Position numbers and translations under genes: made by a program. Positions 14,861 through 21,666 of a DNA stretch of 21,666 nt are shown one piece after another; positions within the stretch are counted from its first letter, which is position 1, and the number at the start of each line of letters is the position of its first letter. Origin of the DNA: Bacillota bacterium (GTDB lineage Bacteria; Bacillota_A; Clostridia; Peptostreptococcales; Anaerovoracaceae); assembly GCA_017437925.1 (NCBI GenBank), contig JAFRWQ010000213.1:1-21666 (forward strand), written 5' to 3'. The notes beneath the pieces are model-generated. The model was not told where the DNA came from and ran no database searches. It saw only the letters and a list, made by a program, of their open reading frames with translations.

Positions 14861-14892
14861 AACCCGAAGCAAAGGCTTCAGAGGAGGCTTAA

Positions 14893-16569
14893 ATGAAGAG
14901 ATACCTCAGGATACTTGCCCTTTGCCTTGTACTTGCGCTGGCCCTTGCGGCCTGCGGGAACAATGTCGCCGAGACGCCGAAAGCGGACGGCTCCGGTACC
15001 CAGAGCCAGGCCCAGGCGCCGGCAGAGGCTCCCAAGAGCGATGTTTCCCAGACCCAGCAGGCTCCCGCAACTTCGGAGAGCGCAAACACTCCGCCCGCGG
15101 AAGAGCAGAAGCCTGCGGAAGCCCCTGTCGAATACCTTTTCGACCGGCCTGCCGAGCCTCTTACGGGAGATCTCGGAGCCCTCTCGGGCTTTTCCGCGGT
15201 GTACAAGGGCGCTGTCGACGGGGTGCGGGGCGACTGGAAGTACGAGCTCACCGTGCTCAAGGATCTCTACGGTCCCGGAGAGCATCTGATGTACATGTCC
15301 GGGGAACTGAGCCCCGAGGGCAGGGATACCTGCTACCGCTACTGGGACATGGACGAAGACCTGGTCGCGGGATTCGCGCAGAAGCTCAAAGATCTGGGCT
15401 TTCTGGACATGAACGCCTACCACGTGGAGGAGAAGAACGAGGCGGAAGACGCCGACAGGATAGTCTTCAAGGCTTCCTACGAGAGCGGAGAGGAGCTTTA
15501 CTTTGAAGCCGCGGGAGACCACATGCCCGAGGGCTTTGACGTGAGCTGGCAGAAGCTGGCCATGGATATAAATGAGAAGATGGGCTACGCAACGAAAGGC
15601 GTCACTTCCTTCGTCCCCAACGCGGACCTTGAGACCGCCCAGCTCATGAGCAACGCGGTCAACTGGGCCAACGCCGCTGTGGACAGCGATTACGACATCT
15701 ATACCGCCGCCTACATGGACGACTGGGCTTCTCTGGTCAAAAACCCCATGCATTTGACCGGCTACGAGGCGGTCGAGACCGGCCTCTGGCCTCACGCCAT
15801 GCAGTACGACAGGGTCTCTGACGTCATTTATTTCCTCGGCTACAACGACATGAGCGACGAGTACGAGCTCTACTCTTACAACAAAAAGGACGAGCCGGTG
15901 ATGATAATATCCGGCGTGGACGACTACTGCGCCGCCGACGGGATGCTCTTCTACAGGCCCTCGTCCGAAGCGGTCCTCTACAGCTATGATACCGGGACCG
16001 GAGCCTCGACCCTCTTCATGGACAAGGGCGTCCACAGCTTCTACCCGGTCGGCGGATGGCTGGTCTATCTGGACGACGCAAGCGGCGGCTGCGTAAGGGC
16101 TCTCGATCTTTCGGGAGGGGAAGACGTGCTTCTCGTCGACGACGGCTGTTCCTGCCCAATAATCGAAGGAAATACCCTCTATTATCTGAGCTTTGAGAAG
16201 GGCTGCATAGCGAGCCGCGACCTGGCGACGGGGGAGTACAAGGTCTACGATGATCTTGTGACCGACAGTTCCTTCTACCTTGCCGGAGAATACATATATT
16301 TCTACGACTGCAAATCCCAGAGCAACGGGCATTCCTACGGCGGAGGCGTTCCCACCTGCGTCAACAGGGCCTACATGTCAAATGTGCCAGACCCCGAGGA
16401 TCACTACGGAACCGCCTTCACCTTCCACGATGACGGAGACGTATACTTCTGCTACGTCTGCGACGACGAGGGCTACGTGGAGTATTTCTGCCGCCGCTAC
16501 AATTACTTCGACGGGGATCAGGCGATCTGGCTCGATCCTCAGGACCCGGATTCGCCCCGCTTTTGGTGA
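14893..16569 (+). CDS. Lipoprotein with propeller-like repeats (DUF5050-like)
   Basis: This 558-residue protein starts with a lipoprotein signal peptide ending in lipobox L18-A-A-C21, so it should be lipidated and anchored outside the membrane. A low-complexity linker rich in Ala, Pro, Gln and Glu covers about residues 24-82. A globular part (about 83-235) follows, with no family I recognise. The C-terminal 300 residues contain repeated blade-like segments of the type seen in DUF5050 and related propellers (DVIYFLGYND, DGMLFYRPSSEAVLYSYDTG, GGWLVYLDDASGGCVRALDL, GNTLYYLSFEKG, GEYIYFYDC). GAGGAGG upstream sets the ATG at 14893. A role in binding or sensing at the cell wall with the M23 peptidase is plausible but unproven. 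Confidence 0.8.
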   Translation: MKRYLRILALCLVLALALAACGNNVAETPKADGSGTQSQAQAPAEAPKSDVSQTQQAPATSESANTPPAEEQKPAEAPVEYLFDRPAEPLTGDLGALSGFSAVYKGAVDGVRGDWKYELTVLKDLYGPGEHLMYMSGELSPEGRDTCYRYWDMDEDLVAGFAQKLKDLGFLDMNAYHVEEKNEAEDADRIVFKASYESGEELYFEAAGDHMPEGFDVSWQKLAMDINEKMGYATKGVTSFVPNADLETAQLMSNAVNWANAAVDSDYDIYTAAYMDDWASLVKNPMHLTGYEAVETGLWPHAMQYDRVSDVIYFLGYNDMSDEYELYSYNKKDEPVMIISGVDDYCAADGMLFYRPSSEAVLYSYDTGTGASTLFMDKGVHSFYPVGGWLVYLDDASGGCVRALDLSGGEDVLLVDDGCSCPIIEGNTLYYLSFEKGCIASRDLATGEYKVYDDLVTDSSFYLAGEYIYFYDCKSQSNGHSYGGGVPTCVNRAYMSNVPDPEDHYGTAFTFHDDGDVYFCYVCDDEGYVEYFCRRYNYFDGDQAIWLDPQDPDSPRFW

Positions 16570-16584
16570 TTAAAGAACAAAGTC

Positions 16585-17913
16585 ATGAAGAACGCAAAAG
16601 ATCAGATGACAATGTTTGAGAATACCGTCCCCCAGCCCCTGGCGGCCAGGCTCAGGCCCGAGACCCTGGACGAGGTGGTGGGGCAGCAGCACCTGCTGGG
16701 AAAAGGCAGGATACTGCGCCGCATCATAGAGCAGGACGCCGTGTCTTCGATGATATTCTGGGGGCCTCCGGGAGTGGGTAAGACCACCCTTGCGGGAGTC
16801 ATAGCCAGCCAGACCAAAGCCCGCTTCATCGATTTCTCCGCCGTCACCAGCGGCATCAAGGAGATCAAGGAGGTAATGCAGCAGGCCGAGCAGAACCGGC
16901 GCTTCGGCGAAAAGACCATACTCTTCGTCGACGAGATCCACCGCTTCAACAAGGCCCAACAGGACGCCTTCCTCCCCTTCGTGGAAAAGGGCAGCATAAT
17001 ACTTATAGGCGCGACCACCGAGAACCCCTCCTTTGAGATCAACGGGGCTCTGCTCTCGCGCTGCCGGGTATTCGTGCTCAAGGCCTTAAGCGAAGACGAT
17101 ATAACGGTGCTCCTCAAGAGGGCCCTCGAAAGCCCCAAGGGCTTCGGAAACGAAAAGATAGTGATCTCCGATGAGATACTGCATACCATCGCGGCCTTTG
17201 CCAACGGAGACGCCCGCATGGCCCTGTCCATACTCGAGATGGCGGTCCTGAACGGGGATCTGGAAGGGGACGTCACCACCGTCACCGCCCAGACCGTCGA
17301 GCAGTGCACCTCGAGAAAGTCCCTCCTCTACGACAAGGGGGGAGAAGAGCACTTCAATCTGATCTCGGCCCTCCACAAGTCCATGAGGAACTCCGACCCC
17401 GACGCCGCCGTCTACTGGCTGGCCCGCATGCTCGAGGCCGGGGAAGATCCTATCTACATTGCGAGAAGGGTCACCCGCTTCGCGGCGGAAGACGTGGGCC
17501 TTGCCGATCCAAGGGCTTTGGAGCTCTGCGTCGCGGCTTTTCAGGCCTGCCACCTGATAGGCATGCCCGAGTGCAGCGTCCACCTGACAGAAGCCGTGGT
17601 CTACTGCTCCCTCGCTCCCAAGTCAAATGCAATGGACGTCGCCTACATGAAGGCAAAAAAAGACGCGCTGGAGAACCTGGCGGAGCCGGTCCCCCTGCAC
17701 ATAAGAAACGCCGTGACCTCTCTCATGAAAGACATAGGCTACGGCAAAGGCTACAAATACGCCCACGACTACGAGGACAAGCTGACAGCCATGAGCTGCC
17801 TGCCCGAGTCGCTTCAGGGCAGGGAATACTACGAGCCCACCACCCAGGGCGTCGAGGGACGCTTTAAGGAGAGGCTCGAGCAGATCAAAAAGTGGAAGGA
17901 AGAGCACAAGTAG
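16585..17913 (+). CDS. rarA: Replication-associated recombination protein A (AAA+ ATPase)
   Basis: RarA (MgsA) is a clamp-loader-like AAA+ ATPase that acts at stalled replication forks. The 442-residue length is typical. Visible elements are the N-terminal PLAARLRPETLDEVVGQQH (residues 19-36), Walker A GPPGVGKTT (60-68), Walker B LFVDEIHRFNK (D116, E117), sensor 1 GATTENPSFE (142-151), the arginine-finger region LLSRCRV, and the C-terminal segment YKYAHDYEDKLTAMSCLPESL. The ribosome binding site before 16585 is poor, and in-frame ATGs at 16606 and 16612 are possible starts; only 15 bp separate it from the lipoprotein stop, so coupling may help. It converges on galK with a 2-bp gap; its terminator seems to lie inside galK. 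Confidence 0.95.
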   Translation: MKNAKDQMTMFENTVPQPLAARLRPETLDEVVGQQHLLGKGRILRRIIEQDAVSSMIFWGPPGVGKTTLAGVIASQTKARFIDFSAVTSGIKEIKEVMQQAEQNRRFGEKTILFVDEIHRFNKAQQDAFLPFVEKGSIILIGATTENPSFEINGALLSRCRVFVLKALSEDDITVLLKRALESPKGFGNEKIVISDEILHTIAAFANGDARMALSILEMAVLNGDLEGDVTTVTAQTVEQCTSRKSLLYDKGGEEHFNLISALHKSMRNSDPDAAVYWLARMLEAGEDPIYIARRVTRFAAEDVGLADPRALELCVAAFQACHLIGMPECSVHLTEAVVYCSLAPKSNAMDVAYMKAKKDALENLAEPVPLHIRNAVTSLMKDIGYGKGYKYAHDYEDKLTAMSCLPESLQGREYYEPTTQGVEGRFKERLEQIKKWKEEHK

Positions 17914-17915
17914 CT

Positions 17916-19082
17916 TCAGATGAGGCTGAGAAGCTTGCAGCAGCCCTCCCCGAGAAAGCTTTCCATGCCGCGGATGAAGTCCGCGGCTTTTTCTTCGGGG
18001 ACGAAGGCTATGAGGCTTCCCGCGAAGCCTCCGCCGCAGACGCGGCAGGCTCCCTCGCCTTCCAGGAGCATCTCCGCCAGGGCAAGCGCAACGGCCATCT
18101 TCTGGTCCTTCGTCTCTCCCGGGGGAGTCACGTTCTGAAGCAGTCTCCAGGAGGAAAGGCCCGAGGTCTTTATCGCTTCAAGGAAGGCTTCTTTGTCTCC
18201 TGTTTTTATCGCCAGCAGGGCGTCCGACACCCTGCGGTTCTCTCCGTAGACGTGTAGGGCTCTAAGCACTGCCCTGTCCCCGCATATCCTTCGTAAGGCC
18301 GAAAGCTCGCTGAGAAGCAGCTTTTCGGGCACGTCCCGCAGGACTTCCTTTCCGAAATAGGCGCATACGCTGCTCATCTCGGAGGTTATGGCGGCGTATT
18401 CGCAGGTCAGACTGTCGTGGCCGGCCCCGCAGTTGACCATTATGAGGCTGAGGCCCCAGGCCTTGAGGTCAAGACCCGCCTTTTCGCATACGGGACCTTC
18501 GGGGTCTTTGAAATCGATGAACAGTGGGCATCCTTCGGCTCCGGTAAGCTGGTCCATGAGGCCCGAAGGCTTGCCGAAGTAGACGTTCTCGGCCCTAAGG
18601 CAGGCCTTTGCCAGCTGAAGTGAGCTTAGCCCAAGGCCCCAGAGCCCGTCCATCATGCGGGCGGAAGCCAGTTCAAAGGCCGCCGAGCTGCTGAGCCCGC
18701 TGCCTATGGGGACTTCGGAGGAAAGACAGGCGTCTATGCCGCAGGGAAGGGCGGAGGCGTCGATGCCGGCCTCCTTTAAAAGAGCGGCGGCTATGCCCCT
18801 TACCAGGCCCTGAGAGCTCTCCTTTTCCTCTTCTTTTGGCTCAAGATCGCAGAGAAAGACCTCAAGCTCTCCGCATTCTTCGGAGATCATGCGTATCTTC
18901 GGCTCTGCTGAAGGGGCTGCGGCGGCCTTCGCGTAAAGGTCCACGGCGGCTGCCAGGACCCTGCCGCACTGGTGGTCGGTGTGGTTCCCGACCAGCTCGA
19001 CCCTCCCGGGCGCCTTGAATACCGAAACGGCCTCCCTTCCGAAGGCCTCGTAAAACTTTTCTTTAAGCGTATCGTCGTTCAT
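17916..19082 (-). CDS. galK: Galactokinase (GHMP kinase), divergent clostridial type
   Basis: Galactokinase phosphorylates galactose at C1 with ATP in the Leloir pathway. The 388-residue protein has the GHMP layout: APGRVELVGNHTDH (residues 24-37; usual form GRxNxIGEHTDY), VPIGSGLSSSAAFELA (124-139, ATP loop) and the C-terminal RVCGGGFAGS motif. R27 and D177 (in SGLMDQ) match the catalytic Arg and Asp of characterised enzymes, but Asn replaces the sugar-contacting Glu and His replaces Tyr in the first motif. Such GNHTDH proteins are, from memory, common in clostridia and annotated as galactokinases, so another sugar cannot be excluded. It is divergent from an MFS gene with overlapping promoters. 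The start has a distant GGGGAG ribosome binding site, about 11 nt away. No galT or galE is in view. Confidence 0.85.
   Translation of the reverse strand: MNDDTLKEKFYEAFGREAVSVFKAPGRVELVGNHTDHQCGRVLAAAVDLYAKAAAAPSAEPKIRMISEECGELEVFLCDLEPKEEEKESSQGLVRGIAAALLKEAGIDASALPCGIDACLSSEVPIGSGLSSSAAFELASARMMDGLWGLGLSSLQLAKACLRAENVYFGKPSGLMDQLTGAEGCPLFIDFKDPEGPVCEKAGLDLKAWGLSLIMVNCGAGHDSLTCEYAAITSEMSSVCAYFGKEVLRDVPEKLLLSELSALRRICGDRAVLRALHVYGENRRVSDALLAIKTGDKEAFLEAIKTSGLSSWRLLQNVTPPGETKDQKMAVALALAEMLLEGEGACRVCGGGFAGSLIAFVPEEKAADFIRGMESFLGEGCCKLLSLI
17967..17992 (+). terminator. Intrinsic terminator for rarA located inside galK
   Basis: GCCGCGGA (17967-17974) and TCCGCGGC (17980-17987) form a perfect 8-bp stem with a 5-nt loop, followed by TTTTT (17988-17992). 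It reads as a terminator only in the plus direction, 53 bp past the rarA stop codon, and is antisense to the last codons of galK. Confidence 0.8.
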
Positions 19083-19126
19083 ATCAGCGCTGACTCCCCA
19101 GCTTCGGGCAAAAGCGATCCTTCATA

Positions 19127-19156
19127 ATAATAACAAATCCCTGCCGAGATTGTAAA
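19127..19156 (-). promoter_or_regulatory. galK promoter
   Basis: On the minus strand, TTTACA (19156-19151) and TATTAT (19132-19127) are separated by 18 bp, 44 bp before the galK start codon. The -35 overlaps that of the opposite promoter. Confidence 0.55.
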
Positions 19157-19178
19157 CATCGGGCTTTCGTGATATTAT
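19150..19178 (+). promoter_or_regulatory. MFS transporter gene promoter
   Basis: TTGTAA (19150-19155) and TATTAT (19173-19178) are separated by 17 bp, 61 bp before the start codon. Its -35 shares five bases (19151-19155) with the galK -35 on the other strand. Confidence 0.65.
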
Positions 19179-19190
19179 ATTTTGGTTAAG

Positions 19191-19213
19191 GGGGACGGGG
19201 TCCCGCCGTCTCC
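19191..19213 (+). other. Leader stem-loop upstream of MFS transporter gene
   Basis: GGGGACGG (19191-19198) and CCGTCTCC (19206-19213) form an 8-bp stem, with one G-U pair in plus-strand RNA, around a 7-nt loop. It lies a few bases after the predicted transcription start and 26 nt before the start codon. No T-run follows. Confidence 0.4.
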
Positions 19214-19239
19214 TATCACTGAGAAGAAGAGGATCAAAG

Positions 19240-20574
19240 ATGAAACTCAACAACAAGAGGACTGTTCTGGTCGGTCTGGCCTTCCTGTCCATCTGCGCGT
19301 TCTGGCAGATGTACGACAACGTAGTGCCCCTGATACTCACCAAGACCTTCCATATGAACGAGAGCCTGTCCGGCGTGATCATGGCCGCAGACAACATTCT
19401 GGCTCTCTTTCTTTTGCCCTACTTCGGCGCCCTGTCCGACAGGACCGAGACCAGGCTGGGCAAGCGCATGCCCTACATACTCTTCGGCACTGGCTGCGCA
19501 GTCGTGCTGCTGAACATGCTGCCGATACTGGACAACTCCTACTACGCGGCTCCCTCTTCGGGAAAGCTGGTCCTGTTCGTCGTGATACTGGGACTGCTGC
19601 TGATCTCGATGGGGACCTACAGGTCTCCCGCCGTTGCCCTGATGCCCGACGTGACCCCCAAGCCCTTAAGGTCCAAGGCCAACGCCATCATCAACCTGAT
19701 GGGCGCCGTGGGAGGCGTCATATATCTGGCCGTCGCGTCCTTCTCTTACCCCAACAGCAAGACAGCGGGCCTCGCCCACGTCAATTACCAGCTGCTCTTC
19801 GTGGTGGTATCCGCCATCATGATCGCCTCTGTCGCCGTGCTGTACATTACCATCAAGGAGCCTAAGCTCACCGCCGAGAACAGGGCCCTTGAGGAAAAGC
19901 ACCCCGAGTGGAACCTGGCGGAAGACGACGGCTCGGGGCAGGAGGTCCTTCCCGCCCCCGTCAAGAAGAGCCTCGGCTTCCTTCTCGCCTCCATCGCCCT
20001 CTGGTTCATAGGCTACAACGGCATCACCACCTGGTTCACCACCTATGTCGACCAGGTCATGGGACAGGGCCTGGGCGGAGCCTCCACCTGCCTTCTGATC
20101 GCGACCGGCGGAGCCATAATCTCCTACATACCCATAGGCATCCTGGCTTCCAAGATAGGCCGCAAGAAGACCATACAGGCGGGCATACTGCTGCTGGCGA
20201 CCTGCTTTGCCCTGGGCTACGTGCTGACCACCCGCTCCAAGTCCATAACTCCCGTCATGTTCGCGGTCTTCGCCCTGGTTGGCCTCGCCTGGGCCGCCAT
20301 CAACGTCAACTCCCTGCCCATGGTGGTCGAGATGTGCAAGGGTTCGGATATAGGCAAATTCACCGGATATTACTACACCGCGTCAATGGCCGCCCAGGTG
20401 GTCACCCCCGTCCTGGCCGGAACTCTGATGCGCAAGATAGACTACAGAGTGCTCTTCCCCTACGCCGCCTTCTTCGTGCTCATGAGCTTTGTGACCATGC
20501 TCAGCGTGCGCCACGGAGACAGCAAGGCCGAGGCTAAGACCGGACTGGACGCCTTCGAGGATATGGAGGACTGA
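19240..20574 (+). CDS. MFS transporter, probable sugar transporter
   Basis: This 444-residue protein has about 12 membrane helices and the major facilitator layout. The loop after helix 2 carries GALSDRTETRLGKRMPYI (residues 66-83), matching the family's G-x-x-x-D-R-x-G-R-R-like motif in the form seen in SLC45/GPH-like sugar transporters. The MGTYRSPAVALMPDVTPKPLRSKANAI region is also typical of that group. The central loop (about residues 215-245) is cytoplasmic and acidic. Being divergent from galK, it may import galactose or a galactoside (inference). GAGG upstream sets the ATG at 19240. Its stop codon shares one base with the start of the phosphodiesterase gene, so the two are translated in tandem. 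Confidence 0.88.
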   Translation: MKLNNKRTVLVGLAFLSICAFWQMYDNVVPLILTKTFHMNESLSGVIMAADNILALFLLPYFGALSDRTETRLGKRMPYILFGTGCAVVLLNMLPILDNSYYAAPSSGKLVLFVVILGLLLISMGTYRSPAVALMPDVTPKPLRSKANAIINLMGAVGGVIYLAVASFSYPNSKTAGLAHVNYQLLFVVVSAIMIASVAVLYITIKEPKLTAENRALEEKHPEWNLAEDDGSGQEVLPAPVKKSLGFLLASIALWFIGYNGITTWFTTYVDQVMGQGLGGASTCLLIATGGAIISYIPIGILASKIGRKKTIQAGILLLATCFALGYVLTTRSKSITPVMFAVFALVGLAWAAINVNSLPMVVEMCKGSDIGKFTGYYYTASMAAQVVTPVLAGTLMRKIDYRVLFPYAAFFVLMSFVTMLSVRHGDSKAEAKTGLDAFEDMED

Positions 20575-21410
20575 TGGATTTTATTCTTACTCTCATAAAG
20601 ATCTGCTTCTGGCTCTTTTTCGCCTGGATACTGCTGGTCATGGGACGCCGCTGGCACCCCATGTGGCCGGTCTTCTATAGATACCGCTACGCCCACAGAG
20701 GCCTGCACGGTGACGGGCTCCCCGAAAACTCCCTGGGAGCCTTCAGAAAGGCCGTCGAGAAGGGCTACGGGGCAGAGCTTGACGTCCACCTGCTGAAGGA
20801 CGGCACCCTGGCCGTGCTCCACGATTCAGACCTCAAAAGGATGACGGGAAAGGAAGGAGTCATAGAGGACCTGACCCGCGAAGAGCTTGAGAATTGTCAT
20901 CTCGCGGGCACCGAATACACAATACCGGTCTTCGATGACGTCCTTGAGATCTTTGAGGAAAAGACTCCGCTGATCGTCGAGCTCAAGACCCGCGGCGGGA
21001 ACCACAAAGATCTTGTTAAGGCCGTGTGCTATAAGCTTGATGACTACAGGGGCGATTACTGCATCGAGTCCTTCGATTTCAGGGCAGTGGCCTTCCTGAG
21101 AAAGCTGAGGCCCTCGGTGTGCAGGGGCCAGCTCTTCCAGAACTTCATCAAGGATCCCCCCGCCGAAGATCCCGACTTCATACTCCGCTTCATATCGACC
21201 ACTCTCATCTCCAACATTGCCGCAAGGCCCGATTTCGCCGCCTGCAGGTTCGAGGACAGGAACCTCCTCTCCAACAGGATGTGCCGCAGGTTCTGGGGCG
21301 TGCGCGGGGTATGCTGGACCATCACGAGCATGGAGGATCTCAAAGCCTGCGAGGCCGAGGGCTGCATCCCCATCTTCGAGGGCTTTGAACCCGGCCCGAT
21401 AGAAGAGTGA
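20574..21410 (+). CDS. Glycerophosphodiester phosphodiesterase family protein, membrane-anchored
   Basis: GDPD enzymes hydrolyse glycerophosphodiesters to glycerol-3-phosphate and an alcohol. The 278-residue protein has one N-terminal membrane helix (about residues 5-23) followed by a GDPD barrel. Catalytic and metal-site residues are visible: H41-R42 in YAHRG, E51 in PENSLGAF, E68 and D70 in AELDVHL, and H83 in VLHDSDLKRMTG; VELKT and FEG segments follow at the expected places. RRWH after the helix could place the barrel on the cytoplasmic side by the positive-inside rule, but this is uncertain. GGAGG at 20565-20569 lies inside the preceding gene, whose stop codon overlaps this start by one base. 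The substrate is not predictable. Confidence 0.9.
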   Translation: MDFILTLIKICFWLFFAWILLVMGRRWHPMWPVFYRYRYAHRGLHGDGLPENSLGAFRKAVEKGYGAELDVHLLKDGTLAVLHDSDLKRMTGKEGVIEDLTREELENCHLAGTEYTIPVFDDVLEIFEEKTPLIVELKTRGGNHKDLVKAVCYKLDDYRGDYCIESFDFRAVAFLRKLRPSVCRGQLFQNFIKDPPAEDPDFILRFISTTLISNIAARPDFAACRFEDRNLLSNRMCRRFWGVRGVCWTITSMEDLKACEAEGCIPIFEGFEPGPIEE

Positions 21411-21421
21411 GCCTTTCGCCC

Positions 21422-21449
21422 TTGCAATTTCTAAATATTGTATTAGAAT
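21422..21449 (+). promoter_or_regulatory. Promoter of the CobW/G3E GTPase gene with internal dyad
   Basis: TTGCAA (21422-21427) and TAGAAT (21444-21449) are spaced by 16 bp, 61 bp before the start codon. An inverted repeat, TTCTAA (21429-21434) and TTAGAA (21443-21448), spans the spacer and -10 and could be an operator. Confidence 0.6.
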
Positions 21450-21460
21450 GTATGTCGGTT

Positions 21461-21482
21461 AAAAACGGGGCGCTTTCCGCCC
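21461..21482. other. Stem-loop in the CobW leader; terminator-like on the minus strand
   Basis: GGGCG (21468-21472) and CGCCC (21478-21482) form a 5-bp GC stem with a CTTTC loop. Read on the minus strand it is followed by GTTTTT and resembles a short terminator that would shield the upstream gene from antisense transcription; read on the plus strand it sits near the 5' end of the GTPase mRNA. Confidence 0.35.
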
Positions 21483-21510
21483 GGGTCAATATAAGAACAG
21501 GAGAAACATT

Positions 21511-21666
21511 ATGACGAGAATAGACATTTACTCCGGCTTTCTCGGAGCGGGCAAGACCACTCTGATCCGCAAGCTCATAAAGGAGGCCTACGGCGATCAG
21601 AAGATCGTGCTCATCGAAAACGAATTCGGCGAGATAGGCATAGACAGCGGTTTCCTTAAGGACGCC
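21511..21666 (+). CDS. CobW/COG0523 (G3E) family GTPase, 3' partial
   Basis: The first 52 codons of a G3E-family GTPase are visible; the rest lies beyond the window. The P-loop GFLGAGKTTL (residues 9-18) follows a first beta strand TRIDIYS, and ENEFGEIGID (about 37-46) is the characteristic switch segment of this family. Members act as metal chaperones or insertases for zinc, cobalt, nickel or nitrile hydratase metal centres, or in cobalamin synthesis. The ATG at 21511 follows AGGAG (21499-21503) with 7-nt spacing. Its own promoter carries a short inverted repeat, consistent with metal-dependent repression (inference). The metal cannot be assigned without the C-terminal half. Confidence 0.93.
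   Translation, partial: MTRIDIYSGFLGAGKTTLIRKLIKEAYGDQKIVLIENEFGEIGIDSGFLKDA

Noticed and set aside
14878..16332. Long minus-strand open frame (484 codons) opposite the lipoprotein gene
   Set aside because: It is a shadow produced by GC-rich codon bias. The plus-strand frame has a ribosome binding site, lipobox and repeats; the antisense frame has no recognisable domain.
19151..19164. Possible CcpA cre box in the galK/MFS promoter region (starts TGTAAAC)
   Set aside because: Only the left half fits the cre consensus; the right half does not match, so catabolite control by CcpA is not supported.

Overview
The window looks like a chromosomal segment of a Gram-positive anaerobe, most likely Bacillota, class Clostridia (inference). 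Support: purine-rich AGGAGG-type ribosome binding sites, sigma-A-type promoters, a PadR regulator followed by a gene with a PadR-associated helical domain, a galactokinase of the GNHTDH type that I associate with clostridia, a LytM-type M23 peptidase, and no outer-membrane genes. The DNA is clearly GC-rich, yet ATA (Ile) and AGG/AGA (Arg) codons are common, which should help place the genome. I see no phage genes, insertion sequences, CRISPR array or long repeats. No stretch above 300 bases lacks a gene; the largest gaps (about 155-160 bases) are divergent promoter regions.

Layout. 2-1294: 3' part of a Wzx-like polysaccharide flippase, cut by the window edge. 1404-5579: a MATE exporter with its own promoter, a class C beta-lactamase-fold serine hydrolase and folC, closed by a strong terminator. 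5655-7076: a second hydrolase of the same fold. 7105-7355: a tRNA-Gly/tRNA-Pro operon with promoter, leader hairpin and terminator. 7357-8223 (minus): a PfkB sugar kinase converging on the tRNAs and sharing their terminator. 8383-10406: a PhzF-like isomerase and an M20 peptidase. 10514-11371 (minus): a TauE/SafE-like permease. 11495-13336 (minus): a tight PadR / membrane-anchored helical-domain protein / membrane-anchored unknown protein operon. 13493-17913: M23 peptidase, propeller-like lipoprotein and rarA, apparently one operon. 17916-19082 (minus): galactokinase, converging on rarA. 19240-21410: MFS transporter and glycerophosphodiester phosphodiesterase, divergent from galK. 21511 to end: start of a CobW/G3E GTPase.

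How parts work together. Most of the window is housekeeping or accessory metabolism. The most interesting piece is the PadR operon. Its promoter (TTGACA, 17 bp, TATATT) contains a perfect 8-5-8 inverted repeat, and a degenerate copy lies 35 bp downstream in the leader, which suggests autoregulated control of two uncharacterised single-pass membrane proteins. The galK/MFS divergent region has overlapping -35 elements, so uptake and phosphorylation of a sugar may be set at one point. The rarA transcript appears to end at a perfect terminator inside the coding sequence of convergent galK. Several leaders and gaps hold stem-loops; in three of them G-U pairs form only in plus-strand RNA. All functions are assigned from sequence motifs by eye; no searches were run.
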